A stretch of 47,487 bases of DNA from Bacillota bacterium (GCA_023415205.1 JAEZLR010000032.1:1-47487); one strand, 5' to 3'. Positions 31,961 to 41,095 are shown, counted from the first letter of the stretch. The notes: a model not told the origin generated them from the letters alone. Program-made: numbers and translations.

Positions 31961-31989
31961 ATCATAGCATATGTTTTTCCCGGAATCAA
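31961..31989 (-). promoter_or_regulatory. Promoter of the GH94 gene
   Basis: On the - strand TTGATT (31989-31984), a 17-base spacer and TATGAT (31966-31961). Confidence 0.75.
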
Positions 31990-32035
31990 GGATAAAACTC
32001 GGGACAGATACCCTGGGTATTGTAGAGAATAAGGT

Positions 32036-32064
32036 TTGATATCTTACACGAAAGCGGGTACAAT
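32036..32064 (+). promoter_or_regulatory. Promoter of der-plsY-gpsA
   Basis: TTGATA (32036-32041), a 17-base spacer, TACAAT (32059-32064); the der start codon is 33 bases further. Confidence 0.8.
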
Positions 32065-32096
32065 GTTTATAACAGATGGAAACCGGAGGTAAAAAC

Positions 32097-33419
32097 GTGT
32101 CAAAGCCCGTAGTTGCAATTGTAGGGAGACCTAATGTGGGAAAATCCACATTTTTTAATTATCTGGCTGGTAGACGTATCTCTATCATCGAGGATACACC
32201 GGGTGTGACTCGGGATAGAATCTATGCGGAAACTGAATGGAAGGGTAAAACATTTACACTGATTGATACCGGCGGCATTGAAGCCCATTCGGACGATTAT
32301 ATCAAGCAGCAGATGGTACGCCAGGCCCAAATCGCCATTGATACCGCCGATGTTATTGTGCTCATGGTGGATATGAAGTCCGGCTTGACGGCCGCCGATG
32401 AGGATGTGGCCATCATGCTGAGAAAATCGGCAAAGCCCGTGGTTTTAGCCGTAAACAAAGTGGATAGCATAGGCAGCACTCCCCCCGAGGCCTATGAGTT
32501 TTATAACCTGGGCATGGGTGAAATCTTTCCGATTTCATCAGTGAACGGATTGGGGCTTGGTGAGCTTCTGGATGAGATTTATGATAACTTCCCCGAAGAG
32601 AATGAGGACCATCAAGAGGATGACTCTGTCAAGGTAGCCGTCATCGGTAAGCCCAATGCCGGAAAATCCTCCATCATCAACAAAATCTTGGGGGAGGAGC
32701 GAGTTATTGTCAGCGATATACCCGGAACCACGCGAGACGCCATCGATACCTTTTATGAGGTGGATGGAAAGAAGTATATGTTCATTGATACGGCTGGCAT
32801 CAGAAGAAAAAGCCGGATTGACGAGGACATTGAAAAATACAGCATCATCAGATCCTGGACGGCGGTGGACCGTGCCGACGTATGCATTATCATGATTGAT
32901 GCCCAGGACGGCGTGACCGAACAGGATACTAAAATTGCAGGCTACGCCCATGAACAGGGAAAGGCCTCCATCATTGTCATCAATAAATGGGACCTGATTG
33001 AAAAACAAACCGGAACGCTGGAGGACTATCGTAAGGAGGTCTATAAGCAGCTTGAATTTATGAACTATGCGCCTGTGGTCTTTATTTCCGCCAAAACCGG
33101 ACAGCGGGTGGAACGGCTTTTCGAGCTGATTGATTATGTCAATGATCAGGCGTCCTTCAGAGTGCAAACGGGGGTACTTAACGATGTGCTCAATGATGCC
33201 ATCGCCATGGTGCAGCCCCCCTCGGACAAGGGCAAGCGTCTTAAAATTTACTATATGACCCAAACTGGGGTAAGGCCCCCAAGCTTTGTTCTGTTTGTCA
33301 ATAATGCGGAGCTTATGCATTATTCCTATGAACGCTACCTGAAAAACACCCTGCGGAGTAATTTTGGTTTTGAGGGAACACCCTTACGATTTACCATCAA
33401 GGAAAAAGGGGATAAATAA
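32097..33419 (+). CDS. der: Ribosome-biogenesis GTPase Der (EngA)
   Basis: 440 residues from a GTG at 32097, because GGAGG (32086-32090 region) lies just upstream and the product then starts SKPVVAIVGRPNVGKS. An ATG at 32076 in frame would precede that ribosome site. Two GTPase domains: GRPNVGKS with DTGG, and GKPNAGKS with DTAGI and NKWD; a KH-like C-terminal domain follows (PPSFVLFVNNAELMHYSYER). It acts in 50S subunit assembly and is essential in most bacteria. plsY starts directly at its stop. Confidence 0.97.
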   Translation: MSKPVVAIVGRPNVGKSTFFNYLAGRRISIIEDTPGVTRDRIYAETEWKGKTFTLIDTGGIEAHSDDYIKQQMVRQAQIAIDTADVIVLMVDMKSGLTAADEDVAIMLRKSAKPVVLAVNKVDSIGSTPPEAYEFYNLGMGEIFPISSVNGLGLGELLDEIYDNFPEENEDHQEDDSVKVAVIGKPNAGKSSIINKILGEERVIVSDIPGTTRDAIDTFYEVDGKKYMFIDTAGIRRKSRIDEDIEKYSIIRSWTAVDRADVCIIMIDAQDGVTEQDTKIAGYAHEQGKASIIVINKWDLIEKQTGTLEDYRKEVYKQLEFMNYAPVVFISAKTGQRVERLFELIDYVNDQASFRVQTGVLNDVLNDAIAMVQPPSDKGKRLKIYYMTQTGVRPPSFVLFVNNAELMHYSYERYLKNTLRSNFGFEGTPLRFTIKEKGDK

Positions 33420-34055
33420 ATGATACTTAAGGTGCTATTTTCTGCCCTGGCAGGATACCTTCTGGGCAGTATTAATACCTCCCTAATTGTGGGTAAACTC
33501 CTTTACAAAACTGATGTCCGGGAGCATGGCAGCGGCAATGCGGGAGCGACCAACACCCTGAGAACCCTGGGAAAGGGCGCCGCTGTAGCCGTTGTACTAG
33601 GGGACTTATTAAAAGGGATTATCGCCTGCCTCCTGGGGCGTTTCCTTTCGGGTGAGCTCACCCCAGGGAGTGGTATCTATGCCGGGGAATACTTGGCAGG
33701 CTTTTTTGCCGTGCTGGGACATAACTGGCCTGTTTTTTTCGGGTTCAAGGGAGGAAAGGGTGTGATGACCTCCTTTGCGGTGGTTCTGATGTTCTCTCCG
33801 TGGGTGGCCCTGATTTGCCTGGGAGGCTTTATTGTTATTGTGGCCTTGACCCGGTATGTCTCTCTGGGTTCAATGGTCTGCGGGTTTTTTTTCCCCATTC
33901 TGGCCTTTTTCTTCGGTGAACCGTGGCTTTTGGTGGCAGTGGGTTCACTTCTGGCCCTGTTAATTGTACTGAGGCATAGTGCCAATATTCAGAGGCTTTT
34001 AGCGGGTGATGAAAAGAAATTGCGCTTTAGGAAGGAATCCTCTGTCAAAGGATGA
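33420..34055 (+). CDS. plsY: Acyl-phosphate glycerol-3-phosphate acyltransferase
   Basis: 211 residues, about five membrane segments. The PlsY motifs are all present: GSINTSLIVGKLLYKTDVREHGSGNAGATN in pieces (LLGSINTS near 15, GSGNAGATNTLRTLG 37-51), and GHNWPVFFGFKGGKGVMTSF (about 100-119), which binds phosphate. It makes lysophosphatidic acid from acyl phosphate and glycerol 3-phosphate. gpsA, which makes glycerol 3-phosphate, follows 58 bases later: two successive steps are encoded together. Confidence 0.96.
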   Translation: MILKVLFSALAGYLLGSINTSLIVGKLLYKTDVREHGSGNAGATNTLRTLGKGAAVAVVLGDLLKGIIACLLGRFLSGELTPGSGIYAGEYLAGFFAVLGHNWPVFFGFKGGKGVMTSFAVVLMFSPWVALICLGGFIVIVALTRYVSLGSMVCGFFFPILAFFFGEPWLLVAVGSLLALLIVLRHSANIQRLLAGDEKKLRFRKESSVKG

Positions 34056-34113
34056 TATTTGCCCAATTGGGCAGTGTAACAATTACATTATATTTAAGGA
34101 GAGTAATTCAAGC

Positions 34114-35121
34114 ATGTCTGTAGTATCCATCATTGGTGCGGGAAGCTGGGGCACCAGTCTTTCCATACTTCTTTCAGGCAATGGTCACAAGGTTCGTGTA
34201 TGGTCGCTTTTTCAAGACGAAATTGATAGGCTCAAAAGGGAGAGGGAGCATAAGGATAAGCTTCCCGGAGTGAAAATCCCTGACTCGGTTGAGTTTACCA
34301 CCGATCTATCAGAATGCCTTAAAGACCATGATTACATCGTTATGGTGGTACCCTCACAAACCGTACGTTCCAGCGCCCAGCGCCTTAAAGCCTATGTGAA
34401 GCCCAAGGATTGCGTGGTTATGTGCTCCAAGGGGCTCGAGGAGGGAACCGGCCTTCGATTAAGTCAGGTACTCTTAAGTGAGCTTCCCTTTGTTCAGCCA
34501 GTGGCCCTCTATGGCCCCAGTCATGCCGAGGAGGTGGCTCTTGGTATACCCACAACCGTGGTAGCGGCATGTGAGGATAAGGGCGCGGCCATGAATGTTC
34601 AGGATTTGTTTATGTCTCCTAATTTCAGGGTTTATACCAGCTCGGATATGATTGGTACTGAAATCGGTTCGGCCCTTAAAAATGTCATCGCCCTATGTGC
34701 CGGGATATGTGACGGCTTGGGCTTTGGTGACAACAGCAAAGCCGCCCTCATGACCCGTGGCATCACTGAGATCGCACGGCTGGGGACGGCTATGGGAGCT
34801 AATGCGAAAACTTTTTCAGGTCTGACCGGTATAGGAGACCTCATCGTCACCTGTACCAGCAAGCATAGCCGTAACTGGCAGGCAGGAAACCTTATCGGAA
34901 AAGGCTTAGGTGTCGAAGAGGCTCAGAAAGAGGTCAGAATGGTGGTGGAAGGGGTTTCCGCCACCCGGGCCGCAAAAGAGCTTTCCGACAGATACAAGGT
35001 CAGCCTTCCCATCTGCCGTGAAGCCTATGCCATTTTATTTGAGAATAAGGATTGTAAAAAGGCGGTCTATGATCTTATGAGCAGAAGCCGCAAGCATGAA
35101 TCGGAAGATACAGGCTGGTAA
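34114..35121 (+). CDS. gpsA: Glycerol-3-phosphate dehydrogenase [NAD(P)+]
   Basis: 335 residues from the ATG at 34114 (AAGGAGAG upstream). NAD loop GAGSWGTSLS (7-16), VVPSQTVRS, CSKGLEEGTG, GPSHAEEVALG, and the catalytic part SALKNVIALCAGICDGLGFGDN in pieces, ending with RHE-type tail. It reduces dihydroxyacetone phosphate to glycerol 3-phosphate, the substrate for PlsY directly upstream. The order der-plsY-gpsA is common in Bacillota. Confidence 0.97.
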   Translation: MSVVSIIGAGSWGTSLSILLSGNGHKVRVWSLFQDEIDRLKREREHKDKLPGVKIPDSVEFTTDLSECLKDHDYIVMVVPSQTVRSSAQRLKAYVKPKDCVVMCSKGLEEGTGLRLSQVLLSELPFVQPVALYGPSHAEEVALGIPTTVVAACEDKGAAMNVQDLFMSPNFRVYTSSDMIGTEIGSALKNVIALCAGICDGLGFGDNSKAALMTRGITEIARLGTAMGANAKTFSGLTGIGDLIVTCTSKHSRNWQAGNLIGKGLGVEEAQKEVRMVVEGVSATRAAKELSDRYKVSLPICREAYAILFENKDCKKAVYDLMSRSRKHESEDTGW

Positions 35122-35205
35122 ATATTTTGATTATGGGTGTCCTTGGTGTGGTACAGGTTAGGTATAGGCAAGGATTGTCTAGAATTTAACTACCGGAGGG
35201 CACCC

Positions 35206-37656
35206 TTGAAAAACTATACTATTCTGGTTGTTGATGATGATTTGATGATTACCAATACGTTGCAGAAGGTTATCACATTGATGCTCAAGCAAAATGTCAT
35301 AACCTTTAACAACCCGTTGGATGCTTTACAGCAGTTGGAAGGAAGCCCTCTTACCATTGACCTGGTCATTTCGGATTTTATCATGGCCGAAATGAATGGG
35401 ATTGAATTCCTAAAAAGAATAAAAGAAATATCGCCGGATACCATTTCAATACTCCTGACGGGTTATGCAGACAAGCAGAATGCCATCAAGAGTATCAATG
35501 AAATCGGTATCTTTTATTATATGGAAAAGCCCTGGGACAACAATGACCTGATACGTATCATTCAAAATGCTCTGGAGAAGAAAAGACTGACTGAGGAACT
35601 CAGTATAAAGGTTAAGGAGCTCGAGTCCAGAAATCTGGAGATAAAGACCCTTTATCTGGAGCTTGAAAACCAATATCGTAAGGAGAGCGAAAAAAGCATC
35701 ACGCTTGAAACCATGGTGGCCGAGCGGACAGCCTCGGTCAGAAATCTTCTGGACAACACGGGCCAAGGCTTTCTTTCCTTTGGCCGGGATCTTGTGGTCC
35801 ACATCGACTATAGCCGGGAATGCCGCAGAATATTTGGGCGCAGCATCACCGGAGAAAGCTTTGCCTGTTTGATTTATGGTGAGGATAATGAGCAGGCCGA
35901 ATACCTCAGAAATGTGGTGGAAAAAATCCTCGATGCCGATTCTGAGGAAAAGGTGGAGCTCTACCGGCCTCTGCTTCCCAACTATTTTGAATTCCGTGGA
36001 CGAAAGATCCTGATAGAGTATCGGATGATCCGAAATAGTATCTTTCGAACCGATAGAAAGATGATGGCCATTCTCACCGATATCACTGACCGCATGGATA
36101 TAGAAAAGCAGAGGTCCGAGGAAAAGGATGCCTTAAAAATGGCTATGAAAGTGATTTCCTCAAGCCAGGATTTCTCAACCTGTGTCCATGAGTTTATGGA
36201 TTTTGTCAATGAAGAGCTGGAGGAGATTATTCAAAGAAGCGATTCAACCCAAGGTGCCCTTAATGCCATCTACTGGAAGATTCACACCTTCAAGGGTAAC
36301 TTTGGTCTGTTTGAAATGACCGAGACGGTTAACACCCTCCATGGGGTGGAGGATAAGCTCTTTAAGCTAACAGATTGCCATAAACCCTTGGATAAGGAGG
36401 CTCTTTCCAAAGCTGTTCTTGGCCTTGATTTTAAATCAGGGTTTAACCTTGATCTTTCAAGGATAAAGGACTTGCTGGGGGATAAGTTTCTTTGGTCCGA
36501 CAAGACCATCAACATCGAAAGGGCAGCCCTCACCGACATCGAAACCCATTTGGCTCGTCGACTCTCCTCCCATGATTTTCTTACAGTCATCCCCACCATA
36601 CGTGCGTTAGGCTACAAAAAGACCAAGGAGGTCTTCCTGGCCTATCATGATTATCTGGCCTCATTGTCAGAAAAATGTGGAAAGCTGATTAGGTTTACCA
36701 TCCTTGGGGAGGATGAACTGATCGATCATGTGCGGTGCTCCGGATTTTTAAGGGTTTTGGTTCATGTGTTCAGAAATGCCGTGGTTCATGGCATTGAATT
36801 ACCGGAAGAACGCCTCAGATTAGACAAAAATGATTACGGTCGGGTGACCTGTTCAGTCTATCACCAGGAGAATTGGTTACATATCGATATCTCCGATGAC
36901 GGCCATGGTTTGGATCCACGGCTTATCAGGGAAAAGGCCGTGGAAAAGGGGATTATCGACTCCGAAAATGAGTTACTCCCCCAGGATATCCTCAATCTTA
37001 TCTTCCATGACCGCTTTTCTACCTTGAATGAAGTGGACTCAAGGGCAGGACGGGGCATAGGGCTGCCAGCGGTGCGAAAGGAACTGGAGTGCCTCAACGG
37101 ACGGGTGGATATAAAAACCGCCATCAACAAGGGAACCACCTTCTGCTTTTCTATACCCCTTGAAACCTTTGATGCGGCCCGAGATATTCATTTAGACGAG
37201 CTGCTGAAGGCAGTTGTTAACGCCGCTTACAGGCTTTTAAAGGACATCCTCGGGGTTCCGGTGCTTAAGGAAACACCCTTTGAACGTGCCCAGACCGAGC
37301 CGGTGAAGCTCCATGATCATACTGTATTTATTGATTTGGAGGGGATTTTTGAAGGAACCTTCTTTGTCTCCTTTGATCAGGAGATCACAAGGGCTCTGTA
37401 TGAAACCTATGCTGAAGGCGCGGGCTCGCTTGAGGACGACCAGGCTGTTCATGACACGCTGACCGAGGTGGCCAATGTAATTCTTGGTAACAGTCTTGGG
37501 GGACTTGCGGGTATATCCGAATTCCTTATTATCAACACTCCCTATTTTCTCAAAGCTGAGCATGGGAGCTATAGTATACCTGGTTTTGAGAATTTATCCT
37601 GTACCCTGGAGCATTTTTATGGAAAATTACGTGTGGGGTTGCTAAAAAGAGGGTAA
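35206..37656 (+). CDS. Fusion: REC-PAS-HPt-CheA-like kinase-CheX-like phosphatase
   Basis: 816 residues from a TTG at 35206 (CCGGAGGG 8 bases upstream). Soluble; no membrane segment. Order: receiver domain 3-125 (acidic pair in VVDDD, phospho-Asp57 in ISDF, Lys108 in MEKPW); coiled coil 123-170; PAS-like 177-295 (ILTDITDR end); HPt 315-425 with His360 in IHTFKGNFG; CheA-type ATPase 500-655 with N-box HVFRNAVVHG and G-box GRGIGLPAV; then a C-terminal domain (657-813) with EVANVILGN, the ExxN motif (Glu754, Asn757) of CheX/CheC phosphatases. Kinase and phosphatase activities thus sit in one chain. The next two genes encode a likely receiver target and a c-di-GMP-type protein. Confidence 0.8.
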   Translation: MKNYTILVVDDDLMITNTLQKVITLMLKQNVITFNNPLDALQQLEGSPLTIDLVISDFIMAEMNGIEFLKRIKEISPDTISILLTGYADKQNAIKSINEIGIFYYMEKPWDNNDLIRIIQNALEKKRLTEELSIKVKELESRNLEIKTLYLELENQYRKESEKSITLETMVAERTASVRNLLDNTGQGFLSFGRDLVVHIDYSRECRRIFGRSITGESFACLIYGEDNEQAEYLRNVVEKILDADSEEKVELYRPLLPNYFEFRGRKILIEYRMIRNSIFRTDRKMMAILTDITDRMDIEKQRSEEKDALKMAMKVISSSQDFSTCVHEFMDFVNEELEEIIQRSDSTQGALNAIYWKIHTFKGNFGLFEMTETVNTLHGVEDKLFKLTDCHKPLDKEALSKAVLGLDFKSGFNLDLSRIKDLLGDKFLWSDKTINIERAALTDIETHLARRLSSHDFLTVIPTIRALGYKKTKEVFLAYHDYLASLSEKCGKLIRFTILGEDELIDHVRCSGFLRVLVHVFRNAVVHGIELPEERLRLDKNDYGRVTCSVYHQENWLHIDISDDGHGLDPRLIREKAVEKGIIDSENELLPQDILNLIFHDRFSTLNEVDSRAGRGIGLPAVRKELECLNGRVDIKTAINKGTTFCFSIPLETFDAARDIHLDELLKAVVNAAYRLLKDILGVPVLKETPFERAQTEPVKLHDHTVFIDLEGIFEGTFFVSFDQEITRALYETYAEGAGSLEDDQAVHDTLTEVANVILGNSLGGLAGISEFLIINTPYFLKAEHGSYSIPGFENLSCTLEHFYGKLRVGLLKRG

Positions 37657-37701
37657 ACATTAAAGTAAGCCTTAATTTACACTTGGAGGTACGGGTAAGA
37701 G

Positions 37702-38448
37702 ATGGCAAAAATTCTGGTGGTTGATGATTCCTATATCATGCGCATGAAGATTAAAACCATGCTCACCAATGCCGGTCATACTGTTGTAGGCGAAGCCGCA
37801 AACGGTGAACAGGCTATTATTGAATATACTCAGAAACAACCGGATATTGTCACCATGGATATCTCCATGCCGGTAATGGACGGCATTTCAGCGTTGCGTA
37901 TGATCATAACAAGGTTCCCGAAGGCAAGGGTGATTGTCATCAGTGCCTTGGAAAAAAAGAATATGGTACTGGCCGCTCTGGAAAGCGGAGCGCGGAACTA
38001 CCTACTCAAGCCCATTGATGAGATAAAGCTCATCAAGGTGATAGAAGCCGTGCTCAGGGATGAGGGAATCCCCAAAAGAATTTTCATGGATCGAGGAGCC
38101 AAGGAAGAGGAGACTATTGCCTTTGATCTGGAATCAGAGGTTAAGACCCCCTTTTCCATTGACAATAAAAGCGGAACTTTGGTCATTAATATTGGAAGAA
38201 CTCTCCACTCCGATAATTTTTCGGCTTTAAGCAGCGCCGTCCAGGGATTGCTGTTTATCAAGCCCCTTAGCATTATCATTAATTTTGGAAAAGCTGAGGA
38301 GTTTGAGGAGGACCTGCTCGATGAAATCAAAAAGATGATTACTTCCATTAAAGCCGTTAACGGAAGCGTTCAGTTGGCAGCAACCTCAGAATCTATGAGA
38401 GAAAGACTAACCCATACCATGACAAATGTACATCTCATTCACCTATAG
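37702..38448 (+). CDS. Response regulator with C-terminal STAS-like domain
   Basis: 248 residues. Residues 1-120 are a CheY-type receiver (VVDDSYIMR, Asp53 in TMDISMPVMDG, Thr/Ser at ISALE, Lys103 in LLKPID). Residues about 140-248 form an alpha/beta domain (GTLVINIGRTLHSDNFSALS, SIIINFGKAEEF) that resembles STAS/anti-sigma-antagonist domains, so phosphorylation may control a partner-switch type interaction rather than DNA binding. It has no HTH. The gene follows the kinase-phosphatase fusion by 45 bases and is the natural substrate of it (inference from order). Confidence 0.75.
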   Translation: MAKILVVDDSYIMRMKIKTMLTNAGHTVVGEAANGEQAIIEYTQKQPDIVTMDISMPVMDGISALRMIITRFPKARVIVISALEKKNMVLAALESGARNYLLKPIDEIKLIKVIEAVLRDEGIPKRIFMDRGAKEEETIAFDLESEVKTPFSIDNKSGTLVINIGRTLHSDNFSALSSAVQGLLFIKPLSIIINFGKAEEFEEDLLDEIKKMITSIKAVNGSVQLAATSESMRERLTHTMTNVHLIHL

Positions 38449-38475
38449 AACATCTGGGAAATTAAGGGGGATATT

Positions 38476-39753
38476 ATGGATACCACCACGGATTCAATTG
38501 ATAACTATACCATGAGCAAAAGAATTTTTGACGCCTGTCTGAGGATTAAGGATAGCCAGTGCAGAGATCAGCAGCCGGCGGGAGTCCTTTTGGCCCTGTG
38601 TATAGGCAACTATGATAAACTCAAGCAGGACATCAGTTGGGCTGATCTGGAGCATATTATAGAGGAGTTTTCGCTTCACCTTACAAATTTGGATAAAAAC
38701 ATCAAAAATGTTTTTCAGATTACCGACGGAGAATATGTTGTTTTTGCCCATGGCTTCGCGTGCTCGGAAGAGGCCTCGGTCTTTGCCGAATGCCATTTCC
38801 TCAAGAGGCTGGTTTCAGTGCGCCAAAAAGGGGATTTGGTGATCAAGTTAAAGCTCTATGCCGGCTACACTCTTTTTGACGAGACGCTGGACATTTATGA
38901 AATGATCGACCGAGCCAGATTTGCCCTCAAGCAGGCGGTCCGGCATAAGTCCTTAATTGTCAACCAATTCAACTGGGAGGAGTATGTCCGAGATGTGAAG
39001 CTGGTTGAAAAACGGGAATTCTTAAGGGAAGTCCATATTGAAAACCAATTTTACTCTGTTTTTCAACCCATTATCAATGTTAGGCTAGGTACTATTTACG
39101 GCTATGAGGCTTTGTCCAGAACCACTAATACCGTATTTACGAGTATTTGGGAACTCATTGAATGCGCAAAGAATACCAAGTATCTTTACGCCATCAACGA
39201 GCTCATGGCCTCCAATCACCTGTGGACCTTCGCCCAGATGCGAACCGAGCCGAAGCTGCTGTTCCTCAATATGGAGGCCAAGTCCATCGACGAACTCAAA
39301 AAAGAGGATTCCCGCATCCGCAACCTCATTTACGATTTGGGCTTTAAGCCCTCTGAAATTGTCCTGGAGTTTACCGAACGGGATGAGATAGATGTGGATA
39401 CCTTTATTGAACAAATTGCATCATTAAGGGAGGAAGGGGTCTTAATCGCCATTGACAATTACGGTACCGGAAATTGCAGTGGCCTGGAGCTCATCAAAAT
39501 AAAGCCTGACATTGTTAAGCTGGACAAGGAAATTATCTCGGACATCGCCAATAATGCCTATAAAAAAGCCTTTGTCCAGTCCATCCTTAAATTCTGTGAA
39601 GCTGCGGATGTCATGCTTATCGCCGAAGGCGTGGAAACGCTGGAGGAGGCCAAAACCCTTCTACAGATCGGTGTGGAAAAGATGCAGGGCTATTTCTTTG
39701 CACGGCCCCAGCCCACCCCCATCAGTGAAATTGACATTAAGCCACTGAAATAA
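38476..39753 (+). CDS. Degenerate GGDEF-EAL domain protein
   Basis: 425 residues, no membrane segment. The N-terminal 165 residues look like a GGDEF fold without the motif (TDGEYVVF in its place), so no cyclase activity is expected. The EAL domain has Glu211 (EAL), Asn265, Glu298, Lys348, Glu384 (IAEGVET) and Gln404 (MQGYFFARP). The DDFG motif reads DNYG (Asp327-Asn328), which loses one of the two metal-binding aspartates. It may therefore be a weak c-di-GMP phosphodiesterase or only a c-di-GMP binder. It lies 27 bases after the REC-STAS gene and a terminator follows. Confidence 0.85.
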   Translation: MDTTTDSIDNYTMSKRIFDACLRIKDSQCRDQQPAGVLLALCIGNYDKLKQDISWADLEHIIEEFSLHLTNLDKNIKNVFQITDGEYVVFAHGFACSEEASVFAECHFLKRLVSVRQKGDLVIKLKLYAGYTLFDETLDIYEMIDRARFALKQAVRHKSLIVNQFNWEEYVRDVKLVEKREFLREVHIENQFYSVFQPIINVRLGTIYGYEALSRTTNTVFTSIWELIECAKNTKYLYAINELMASNHLWTFAQMRTEPKLLFLNMEAKSIDELKKEDSRIRNLIYDLGFKPSEIVLEFTERDEIDVDTFIEQIASLREEGVLIAIDNYGTGNCSGLELIKIKPDIVKLDKEIISDIANNAYKKAFVQSILKFCEAADVMLIAEGVETLEEAKTLLQIGVEKMQGYFFARPQPTPISEIDIKPLK

Positions 39754-39777
39754 ACAGGAAGACAATCCATTAACCAG

Positions 39778-39815
39778 AAGCATTCTGAGAAAGCATCAGA
39801 ATGCTTTTGTTTTTT
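39778..39815 (+). terminator. Terminator of the signalling operon
   Basis: AAGCATTCTG (39778-39787) pairs with CAGAATGCTT (39797-39806), followed by TTGTTTTTT. Confidence 0.95.
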
Positions 39816-39880
39816 AAAGCTGACCCGAAGCAAGGTGCAGGGGTAAGAGGCCCCAGTGTTCCTTACTTCATTAAGAGGGC

Positions 39881-39967
39881 TATAATGGGGATGGCTTAAA
39901 ATAGGGGTAGTTCATTTTTTCGTATAATTTTACGGTTTTATGGGATTTAAACCAACTGGGGGTTGGT
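39881..39967 (+). promoter_or_regulatory. Leader region of the ABC transporter operon: -10 boxes and a palindrome
   Basis: TATAAT occurs at 39881-39886 and at 39923-39928; neither has a good -35 at 17 bases, as expected for promoters needing an activator such as the AraC-type regulator at 45697. A palindrome ACCAAC-TGGGG-GTTGGT (39951-39967) lies after the second box and could be an operator. The remainder of the 259-base gap 39754-40012 has the upstream terminator and no gene. Confidence 0.4.
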
Positions 39968-40012
39968 GCTATTCTTGAATCACAGCAACTAAATAAGTAA
40001 TTGGAGGTTTCA

Positions 40013-41095
40013 ATGATGAAAAGAATTCTTGCTCTTTTAATGGTCCTAGCCATAACCTTCTCAATGGCAGCCTGTGGCCAGGAGGCTCCTGCCGCAAGCA
40101 ATACCCCCTCGGTAACCCCCTCAGCCTCCGGAAGTGCAACCCCGGAACCATCAAAAGAACCGGCGTCCAAAGAATTGGTTATCTATTGTCCCCACCCGTT
40201 GGAATTCATTGATCCCATCGTGGCCGAATACGAGGCTCAGACCGGCATAACCGTTGAAGTGGTGGCTGCAGGTACAGGAGAGCTTTTAAAGCGTATTGAA
40301 GCCGAGAAGGATAATCCCTTGGGCGACGTGCTATGGGGTGGTTCACAGTCTACACTCCAACCCAAGCTGGACCTGTTTGAGGAATATCGTTCTGTAAACG
40401 AAGAGGCTGTATTCGATGACTGCAAAAATACCGATGGTCGTATGACCCGTTTCACCAACATCCCCAGCGTTATTATGGTCAATACCAATCTGATCGGTGA
40501 TATCAAAATCGAAGGGTATCAGGATCTCCTAAATCCTGCTCTTAAAGGTAAAATCGCACATGCAGATCCCTCAAAGTCCTCCTCATCCTTTGAGCACCTT
40601 GTCAATATGCTGTATGCCATGGGTAACGGCGATCCTGAAAAGGGATGGGACTATGTGGAGGCGCTAAGCAAGAATCTTGATGGAAAGCTTCTTTCTGGTT
40701 CCTCTGCCGTATATAAGGGTGTGGCCGATGGCGAATATACCGTGGGGCTGACCTTTGAGGAAGGCGGTGCCAAATATGTAGCTGACGGAGCCCCTGTTAA
40801 GCTGGTTTATATGAAGGAAGGCGTTATCTCCAAGCCTGACGGAGTAGCCATCATCAAGGGCGCAAAAAACATGGCCAATGCCAAGAGCTTTATTGATTTT
40901 GTCACCAGCAAGGAGGCCCAGAGCCTGATCGCTTCTCAGCTTAACAGAAGATCTGTTCGTAAGGATGTTCCTCCGGCTGATGGCCTGAAGGCAACCAACG
41001 AAATCAACCTGATTTATGATGATCTTACTGTTGTTATGGACAACAAGCAGGTTTGGCTGGATAAGTTCAAGGACATCTTTACCAGTGCACAATAA
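40013..41095 (+). CDS. ABC transporter substrate-binding lipoprotein (Fbp/Afu/Pgt family)
   Basis: 360 residues from the ATG at 40013 (GGAGG 5 bases upstream; an ATG 3 bases later is also possible). Lipoprotein signal ends MAAC (Cys21); a Ser/Pro/Thr linker follows. The periplasmic-binding type II fold (ELVIYCPHPLEFIDPIVAEY, NPLGDVLWGGSQSTL, SRRSVRKDV-like end) is that of the AfuA/FbpA/PgtC group. The adjacent tyrosine pair that binds Fe3+ in FbpA proteins is not present anywhere in the mature part. Together with the HAD sugar phosphatase and YesMN genes downstream this suggests a phosphorylated organic substrate (inference). Confidence 0.8.
   Translation: MMKRILALLMVLAITFSMAACGQEAPAASNTPSVTPSASGSATPEPSKEPASKELVIYCPHPLEFIDPIVAEYEAQTGITVEVVAAGTGELLKRIEAEKDNPLGDVLWGGSQSTLQPKLDLFEEYRSVNEEAVFDDCKNTDGRMTRFTNIPSVIMVNTNLIGDIKIEGYQDLLNPALKGKIAHADPSKSSSSFEHLVNMLYAMGNGDPEKGWDYVEALSKNLDGKLLSGSSAVYKGVADGEYTVGLTFEEGGAKYVADGAPVKLVYMKEGVISKPDGVAIIKGAKNMANAKSFIDFVTSKEAQSLIASQLNRRSVRKDVPPADGLKATNEINLIYDDLTVVMDNKQVWLDKFKDIFTSAQ

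Noticed and set aside
32538..33320. Open frame of 260 codons on - inside der
   Set aside because: Antisense of the well-conserved der gene; no ribosome site and no recognisable domain.
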